Origin: Sphingomonas sp. JUb134
GTDB lineage: Bacteria; Pseudomonadota; Alphaproteobacteria; Sphingomonadales; Sphingomonadaceae
Assembly: GCF_004341505.2 (NCBI RefSeq)
Contig: NZ_SLYP02000001.1
Location: forward strand, 2,132,501 to 2,196,500
Reading direction: 5' to 3'
DNA: 64,000 bases
The notes beneath the pieces were generated by a model. It saw only the letters and a list, made by a program, of their open reading frames with translations, was not told the origin of the DNA and made no database searches. Position 1 is the first letter of the stretch. Each line of letters begins with the position of its first letter. The position numbers and the translations under genes are program-made. This document shows positions 58,656 to 64,000 of this stretch, piece by piece.

Positions 58656-60212
58656 CTAGTGACCAGCGGCAAGGGAGACGCCCTTGGGAAGCGGGCGGAG
58701 GAACAGGACCAGCGGCATGACGAACAGAATGCCGACGGCAAGCAGCCAGAACAGGTCATTGTACGTCATGACCAGTGCGTCGCGCTGGATCGTCTGGGCG
58801 ACCGTGCGCAGGGCGGCGTCGGGACTGCCCAGCGCCTGGCCCAAGCCGGCGAGGTAGCTTTGCACATCGACCGAGTTGGCGTTGAACGTCTCCTCGATGC
58901 GGCGCATGTGAAGCCAGTTCCGCTGATCCTGGAGGGTCGCGATGGCGGCGAGCGCCAGCGAGCCGCCGATGTTGCGCGCGGCGTTGAAGATGCCCGCGGC
59001 GTCGCCTGCATATTGCGGGCTCACCGAGGAGACCGCGGCTTGGTTCAGGAACAGGAAGCCGAGGATGGTACCCACGCCCCGCAGCAACTGCGAGTCGACG
59101 AACGCGCTTCCGGTGGACTCTGCGGTGAGTGCTGTGTCGATCCAGCAGCTGGCCGCCAGGATCGCCAGACCGGCGCCTACTGCGATCCGAATGTCGATGT
59201 GCCGGATCATGAAGGGCGTGAACGGCATCAGGATCATGCTGGGGATACCCGACAGCAGCACGATCTTCCCTGACTGGAGGGCATTATAGTCGGCGATCGC
59301 CGCCAGGAACTGGGGGATCACGTAGGACGTCCCGTAGATCACCATCCCGATGACGACGCCCATCAGGGCTACGCTGCCGAACTGGCGATCCAGCAGGAGG
59401 CGCAACCGGATCACCGGCCGCTGGGCGAGGAACTGGCCAGCGAACAGGAGGACGAAGCCGAGGATTGAGACGGCCGTCAGCTGGAGGATCTCGCTGGACT
59501 GGAACCACTGCTCCCGCTGTCCTTCCTCCAGCACGACGGTGAGCCCGCCGAGCCCCAGGGCCAGGCCGATGATCCCGAGCCAATCGGCCCGGAGCAGGTC
59601 GGCGAGGTGCGCCTTCTGATGCGGAAGGCCGATCAGCAGCAGCGTCACGAGCAAGACGCCCACCGGCAGGTTCAGGAAGAAGGCGTAGTGCCAGCTGATG
59701 CTTTCGGTCAGCCAGCCACCGATCAGTGGCCCGAGCACCGGACCCAGGATGGCGGTGACACCGAACATCGCGGTGCCGATCGGCTGCTGGTGGGGCGGAA
59801 GCCGCGTGGCGATGATGGTCATCGCCGTAGGGATGAGCGCGCCACCGGTGATGCCCTGGCCGGCGCGGCCGATGATCATCATGGTCAGGTTGGTGGAGAT
59901 GCCGCACAGCATGGAGAAAGCGGTGAACAGCACCGCCGCGAGGAGCAGCAGCGTCCGTAGCCCCAGCACCCGCTCCAGCCAGGCGGACAGCGGAATGATG
60001 ATGATCTCCGCCACCAGATAGGAGGTCGCGATCCAGGTTCCCTCGGTCCCGCTGGCGCCGATCTCCCCTTGAATGGTCGGAAGCGCCGAGTTGACGATGG
60101 AGATGTCCAGGGTCGCCATAAGCGCGCCAAGGCTGCCGGCGAGCACCGCCAGCCACGCAGCGGCGTCCGCCTTTGCCGGGGTGCCTCCGGCGGCGGCGGC
60201 AGCTTTAGTCAT
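58656..60212 (-). CDS. emrB: DHA2-family MFS multidrug efflux pump (EmrB/QacA type)
   Basis: A 518-residue, 14-span proton-driven exporter of hydrophobic toxins. It has LDISIVNSALPTIQGEIGAS in the first span (DHA2 motif D1), the motif C antiporter region (GVTAILGPVLGPLIGGWLTE) and SWHYAFFLNLPVG. The ATG at 60212 overlaps the end of emrA by 8 bases. It would work with the EmrA-type adaptor and the downstream outer-membrane lipoprotein as a tripartite pump. Confidence 0.93.
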   Translation of the reverse strand: MTKAAAAAGGTPAKADAAAWLAVLAGSLGALMATLDISIVNSALPTIQGEIGASGTEGTWIATSYLVAEIIIIPLSAWLERVLGLRTLLLLAAVLFTAFSMLCGISTNLTMMIIGRAGQGITGGALIPTAMTIIATRLPPHQQPIGTAMFGVTAILGPVLGPLIGGWLTESISWHYAFFLNLPVGVLLVTLLLIGLPHQKAHLADLLRADWLGIIGLALGLGGLTVVLEEGQREQWFQSSEILQLTAVSILGFVLLFAGQFLAQRPVIRLRLLLDRQFGSVALMGVVIGMVIYGTSYVIPQFLAAIADYNALQSGKIVLLSGIPSMILMPFTPFMIRHIDIRIAVGAGLAILAASCWIDTALTAESTGSAFVDSQLLRGVGTILGFLFLNQAAVSSVSPQYAGDAAGIFNAARNIGGSLALAAIATLQDQRNWLHMRRIEETFNANSVDVQSYLAGLGQALGSPDAALRTVAQTIQRDALVMTYNDLFWLLAVGILFVMPLVLFLRPLPKGVSLAAGH

Positions 60213-61392
60213 GGCCCCGCTGCTCGTTGTAGCGTTCCTGCTCCTGCTTGATCCGGTCCCGCGCGTCACGCGCAGAGCGGGTGTCGACGGTGGGGCTCAC
60301 GGACATGCCGGGAACCAGCAGTTTCAACGTCTCGGGACCGGCATCGATCGTGATACGGACCGGCACGCGCTGAACGATCTTGGTGAAGTTGCCCGTGGCG
60401 TTCTGCGGCGGCAGCACCGAGAACTGCGCTCCGGTACCGGGGGACACGCTCTCGACGCGGCCGTGGATCTCGACCCCGGGGAGCGCATCAACCTCAAGCT
60501 TCACGGGCTGACCGACGCGCATTAGGCCGAGCTGCGTCTCCTTGAAGTTTGCCTCCACATAGAGTTGCGTCGTGGGCACGATCGACATGGTTCGGGTGGC
60601 AGGCTGCAGATACTGGCCGACCCGCACGGTCTTGTCGCCGATCCGGCCGTCGATGCTGGCGCGGATCAACGTCGATCCCACGTCGCCCTGCGCGCTTTCG
60701 AGCTGCGCACGCGCGGCATTCCCCTGCGACAGCGCCTGGGCGACTTGGGCGTTCAGCGTGCCGACGCGACGGCGTGCACTGCTCAGGGCCGCTTCGGCGC
60801 TGGCGAGCTGCGCGTTGGCCTGCCGCGCTTCGTTCTCCAACTGCGCCAGGCGTTCGCGGCTTTCCGCCCCGCTCGCCGCAAGCGGCCGATATCGCGCGAC
60901 CTCGGCATTGGCGAAGCCGGCGCGGGTACGAGCGGCAGCAACTTCCGCTTGGGCACGCTCGATCGCGGCGTCCTGCTCGCGGATTTGGGCGCGGACACCC
61001 TCCGCATTGGCTTCGGCCACGTCGATCTGCGCCTGGAACTGCTGAGCGCGTGCCCGATAATCGCCGGGATCGATCTGGAGCAGCGGCTGACCAGCACGGA
61101 CCTGCTGGTTATCGGCGACGAACACCCGCTCCACATAACCCGCGACCTTGGGTGAGACGATCACGGCATCGGCCTGGATATAGGCGTCATCCGTGCTCTG
61201 CATGAAGCGGCCGACACTGCGATACTGGATGAACCACAGCAGCCCGCCCACCAGTACGATCCCGAGGATAATGATCAGGATGATGCGGATCATGCGCTTC
61301 TTGCGGGGAGATGGAGGACTGCTCTCGTTCTGCTCGTCCTCACGGCCCGCGTCTTGCGGCGCATCGGTCGGCTGCTCGTGTCGGTCGGCCAT
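60205..61392 (-). CDS. emrA: EmrA-type membrane-fusion (HlyD family) adaptor
   Basis: A 395-residue periplasmic adaptor. A charged cytoplasmic N-terminus (1-33) precedes one membrane span (about 34-55: MIRIILIIILGIVLVGGLLW). The barrel-sandwich pieces STDDAYIQADAVIVSPKVAG and STLIRASIDGRIGDKTVRVG flank a long Ala/Gln-rich coiled-coil hairpin (about 115-235). It is first in the efflux operon and divergent from a MarR repressor across about 70 bp, the usual emr layout. Confidence 0.93.
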   Translation of the reverse strand: MADRHEQPTDAPQDAGREDEQNESSPPSPRKKRMIRIILIIILGIVLVGGLLWFIQYRSVGRFMQSTDDAYIQADAVIVSPKVAGYVERVFVADNQQVRAGQPLLQIDPGDYRARAQQFQAQIDVAEANAEGVRAQIREQDAAIERAQAEVAAARTRAGFANAEVARYRPLAASGAESRERLAQLENEARQANAQLASAEAALSSARRRVGTLNAQVAQALSQGNAARAQLESAQGDVGSTLIRASIDGRIGDKTVRVGQYLQPATRTMSIVPTTQLYVEANFKETQLGLMRVGQPVKLEVDALPGVEIHGRVESVSPGTGAQFSVLPPQNATGNFTKIVQRVPVRITIDAGPETLKLLVPGMSVSPTVDTRSARDARDRIKQEQERYNEQRGHD

Positions 61393-61462
61393 ATACCTGC
61401 CCTGGCTATCCTAAACTGACGCGGGGACCTGCTCGCTGTTGCAGCGCAAAGCAAGCCTCTTT

Positions 61463-61966
61463 ATGGAGGGCCCTCACAACGTGCCCGACACGGACAGCCT
61501 CGTCAGCGACTTCGGTCGCTTGTTCCTCCGCTTGCGGCGGATCGCCGACGCGCACCTGGCAGAGCAGGGCGTTTCCCTCGCGCGGATGAAGCTGCTGATG
61601 TACCTCCGGTGCGAACACAACAGCGCGCGTGCCGCCGACATCGCCAACGTTTTCGGGCAATCGCCGCGTACCGTCAGCGAGGCGATCGCCGCGCTGGAAC
61701 GGGATGGACTGGTTCGACGCACCCCGGATTTGGCCGATGGTCGCGTGAAGCGCGTTTCCCTGACGACCGCTGGAGAGGCTGCTATCGCGGCGGCAGAACC
61801 GCTGAGATCGCACCTAGACCAGGCGATCTTCGGGGCCTTGGACGCGGAGGAGAGATCCCAATTCCGGCGTGCGCTCGCAAAGCTCGATCGGGTAGCGGAT
61901 GCACTGGAGGCGCAGGGCGGCTTGGACGAACGCCCCGGACCCGCAAAGGCAGCGCCGAAGGCTTAG
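61463..61966 (+). CDS. MarR-family transcriptional regulator
   Basis: A winged-helix repressor of about 167 residues. The DNA-binding part is seen at RAADIANVFGQSPRTVSEAI, followed by the wing LVRRTPDLADGRVKRVSLTT. It probably represses the divergent emrA operon and itself and is released by pump substrates. Start choice is uncertain: ATG 61463, GTG 61481 (GGAGGG ten bases upstream) or TTG 61439. Its stop overlaps the end of the response-regulator gene on the other strand. Confidence 0.9.
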   Translation: MEGPHNVPDTDSLVSDFGRLFLRLRRIADAHLAEQGVSLARMKLLMYLRCEHNSARAADIANVFGQSPRTVSEAIAALERDGLVRRTPDLADGRVKRVSLTTAGEAAIAAAEPLRSHLDQAIFGALDAEERSQFRRALAKLDRVADALEAQGGLDERPGPAKAAPKA

Positions 61967-62337
61967 GCCGCGGCGTTCAGCTGCCGCAGGAGCTGGAACG
62001 GGTTGAACGGCTTGGTCAGGTACAGGCTGCGCTCGGGCAGTTCCGAAGCGCTGGGGCGTAATGCTCCTGAGGCGATTACCAGGGACACCGGCGGGTATCG
62101 CTCGCGAACATGGTGGGCAAGGCGCAGGCCGTCCATCGACCCCGGCATCTGAATGTCGGTGAGCACGATCGAAATGGAGGGATCTTCGTCAAGAACCGCG
62201 ATCGCCTCATCGGCGTCGCCAGCCTCAAGGACGCGGTAACCGGAGGCTTCGAACAGATCGGCCAGTTCGAGCCGGAAAAGCACTTCATCCTCTACGATGA
62301 GGATCGTTCGTGGATTGATCGGCGCGCGCTGCCCCAT
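61963..62337 (-). CDS. Single-domain response regulator (receiver only)
   Basis: A 124-residue CheY-like receiver without an output domain. Visible: the acidic pair in ILIVEDEVLF, the phospho-acceptor Asp in VLTDIQMPG, and the switch Lys in LTKPFNPFQL. Its ATG overlaps the stop of the upstream HWE kinase by one base (TGATG), so the pair is co-made. Receivers of this FixJ/CheY-like kind often pass phosphate on or tune the kinase. Confidence 0.93.
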   Translation of the reverse strand: MGQRAPINPRTILIVEDEVLFRLELADLFEASGYRVLEAGDADEAIAVLDEDPSISIVLTDIQMPGSMDGLRLAHHVRERYPPVSLVIASGALRPSASELPERSLYLTKPFNPFQLLRQLNAAA

Positions 62338-64000
62338 CAGTCCGCCCGATCCGTCGCAATCGCGTCGGCAAGCGGCGCATCGAGCGTGAGAGCAACGCCC
62401 TCGGGCAAAAAGTCCAGCGTCACATGGGCTCGGAAATAGGCCTTCAGCGATCGCTCGATCATTACAGAACCAAAACCTCTTCGGGGAGGAGGCGTGACAT
62501 TCGGCCCTCCCGTTTCACGCCAAGTCAGCAGCAAACGCGGATGGTCGGGGATCGGTCCGTCCGCAATCCACCATTTCAGCGCCACTTCGCCGGTTTCGTT
62601 TGAAAGTGCCCCATATTTGATCGCATTCGTGGTGAGTTCGTGGATCGCGAGCGCGAGTGCCAAGGCAGCCCGCGGATTGACCGCGACACTCGGACCATCG
62701 ACCTTGATCCGACGGCTGAGCGCGCCATGCGGCCTCAGCACCGTCGCGACCAGGGCGTGGAGCTCCGCGGTCTGCCAGGAGGTCGCGGTCAGGATATCCG
62801 TCGCACGTCCCAGGGCCACCAGGCGGGCACTCACTGCTTCTCCCGCGTCCTCGAGCGTCTCGGCCTGCCGGATCGACTGGGCGGCGATCGCCTGGACCAT
62901 GGTCAGGACGTTCTTGAGCCGGTGGCTCAACTCGTTGTTGAGCAGACGCTGCTGGAACCGCGCCCGCTCGATTTCACTGAAGTCCCGCATCACGGCACCA
63001 TAGCCGATCAGACTGCCGTCCTGTTCCTGGACGCGAAAGCCGAGGTAGTGGACCGGGATGCGTTCACCGGTGCGGAAATGACGCAGGTTCATTTCTCCGC
63101 TCCAGCTGCCCGCGTCCCGGATCGCTGGAAGAACCTCTTCCACCAGTCGCTCGACGTCCGCCGGCCAGATGTAGTCGAGCATCCGGGTCTCGCCCACCGT
63201 TTCGGGCGAGAGGCCGACCATGTCGCAACCGGCTGGGTTCAGGAATTCCACCCGCTGGTCGAGCGACGCGACGCCGATGAAGTCGGCACTGTTCTCCACC
63301 ACCCGTGCCAGCCGGTTACGTTCGCGCTCGCTCGCACGCTTGGCGGTGATGTCGCGCGCGACCAGCAGCACCTGGCCGCTCGAGTTTCCGTCCTGCAGAA
63401 TCGGGCGGACCGAAACATCCCACCAGCGCAGCGAACCGTCCCCGATCCGTGCCGGGGCAGCAAAGTTGGTCTCATGACCTTCGGAGGCGGCGGCGATCGC
63501 CCCAGAAGCGCGATTGCCGTCCAGCTCCTGCCAAAGCATCCGCCATGGTGTGCCGTGGACGTCCGCATCCTCGCTCAACCCCAGGGCTCGGCGGCCGTTC
63601 TCCGTTACGAAGAGGACGTTGGCCTCGCGGTCGAGCACCACGATGCAGTCGCCCGAGCTGGAAAGAACACCGGAAAGAAAGGCTTCGCGCGCGGCGAGCT
63701 CGTCGCGTGCGAACTGCGCCTCCTGCATCAGGTGATTAACCCGCGCGAAGGAAGCGCGCAGTTCGGACGCAAGAAGTACGATGCCGACCCCCACAACCAG
63801 GAAGGCGCCGGAGGCGATCCACTGAAGCGGATTGAGGCCCAGGAAGCCGCTCGGCCCCGCGATCGACCATCCTGCCAGGACCGCCGAAAGGAGGGTTGCG
63901 TACAAGCCGACGTTGCGGCCGAAGGCCAGCGCCAGCAGCAGGATCGCCGGCATGAACAAGAGCCACGGCAGCAGCACGGTGACGAAAAGCACCCGCACCA
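62337..64000 (-). CDS. PAS-containing HWE-type sensor histidine kinase (5' end cut by window)
   Basis: At least 553 residues; the frame is open to the window edge, so the N-terminus is missing. Visible order: part of a multi-span membrane module (about 1-80, DUF4118-like), coiled-coil, PAS 1 (about 105-225), PAS 2 with a PAC-like end (about 235-350), then the kinase core. The phospho-His lies in NELSHRLKNVLTMVQAIA, the N-box is HELTTNAIKYGALS, and LTWRETGGP provides the Trp-x-Glu of the HWE class. HWE kinases are common in alphaproteobacteria and often sense light or general stress. The chromophore cysteine of a LOV domain is not apparent. Confidence 0.9.
   Translation of the reverse strand, partial: VRVLFVTVLLPWLLFMPAILLLALAFGRNVGLYATLLSAVLAGWSIAGPSGFLGLNPLQWIASGAFLVVGVGIVLLASELRASFARVNHLMQEAQFARDELAAREAFLSGVLSSSGDCIVVLDREANVLFVTENGRRALGLSEDADVHGTPWRMLWQELDGNRASGAIAAASEGHETNFAAPARIGDGSLRWWDVSVRPILQDGNSSGQVLLVARDITAKRASERERNRLARVVENSADFIGVASLDQRVEFLNPAGCDMVGLSPETVGETRMLDYIWPADVERLVEEVLPAIRDAGSWSGEMNLRHFRTGERIPVHYLGFRVQEQDGSLIGYGAVMRDFSEIERARFQQRLLNNELSHRLKNVLTMVQAIAAQSIRQAETLEDAGEAVSARLVALGRATDILTATSWQTAELHALVATVLRPHGALSRRIKVDGPSVAVNPRAALALALAIHELTTNAIKYGALSNETGEVALKWWIADGPIPDHPRLLLTWRETGGPNVTPPPRRGFGSVMIERSLKAYFRAHVTLDFLPEGVALTLDAPLADAIATDRAD

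Overview
This window looks like chromosomal DNA from a sphingomonad (Sphingomonas or a close alphaproteobacterial relative). The support is very high GC, many TonB-dependent receptors and exported glycosidases/S9 peptidases, an HWE-type sensor kinase, sphingomonad-style intergenic palindromes, and an envelope cluster (uppS-cdsA-dxr-rseP-bamA-skp-fabZ) that lacks the lpxD/lpxA/lpxB genes found there in LPS-making bacteria. The genus is inferred, not proven. I saw no tRNA, rRNA, CRISPR array, insertion sequence or prophage.

Bases 1-24340 form a glycan locus. On the minus strand, a TonB-dependent receptor, a LacZ-type GH2 beta-galactosidase, an S9 dipeptidyl-peptidase-like enzyme, a GH92 alpha-mannosidase and a CutC-family protein lead without a strand change into a GlcNAc operon: SIS-type GlcN-6-P deaminase, NagA deacetylase, a fused EIIA-HPr-EI phosphotransferase (NagF) and a GlcNAc EIICB permease (NagE), closed by a rho-independent terminator. 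At the left edge a GH20 hexosaminidase (cut by the window end) diverges from a GntR/UTRA regulator and a second, Tat-type exported GH2 enzyme. Together these could strip galactose, GlcNAc and mannose from glycoprotein N-glycans, trim the peptide, import GlcNAc as GlcNAc-6-P and feed it to glycolysis.

Bases 24341-28722 hold a second outer-membrane module: a TonB-dependent receptor of the Xanthomonas/Caulobacter type followed by a histidine acid phosphatase/phytase, with a good match to a PHO box upstream. This suggests phosphate-starvation uptake and hydrolysis of an organic phosphate.

Bases 28732-41342 are mixed housekeeping: two aminotransferases, a GST, a dicarboxylate/cation symporter, alaS, a CPA2 antiporter, icd, psd and pssA, and a 72-residue membrane protein whose promoter overlaps a LexA-like operator.

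Bases 41602-53019 are the conserved translation/envelope supercluster rpsB-tsf-pyrH-frr-uppS-cdsA-dxr-rseP-bamA-skp-fabZ, then rpmE. Most of uppS to skp is joined by start/stop overlaps.

Bases 53131-64000 contain a frameshifted alginate-export-type porin next to a DctA transporter, a DUF808 membrane protein, an EmrAB-type efflux system with its outer-membrane lipoprotein and a divergent MarR regulator, and a single-domain response regulator translationally coupled to an HWE histidine kinase that runs off the right edge. No stretch longer than about 300 bases lacks a gene. Large ORFs antisense to real genes are high-GC shadows and are omitted.
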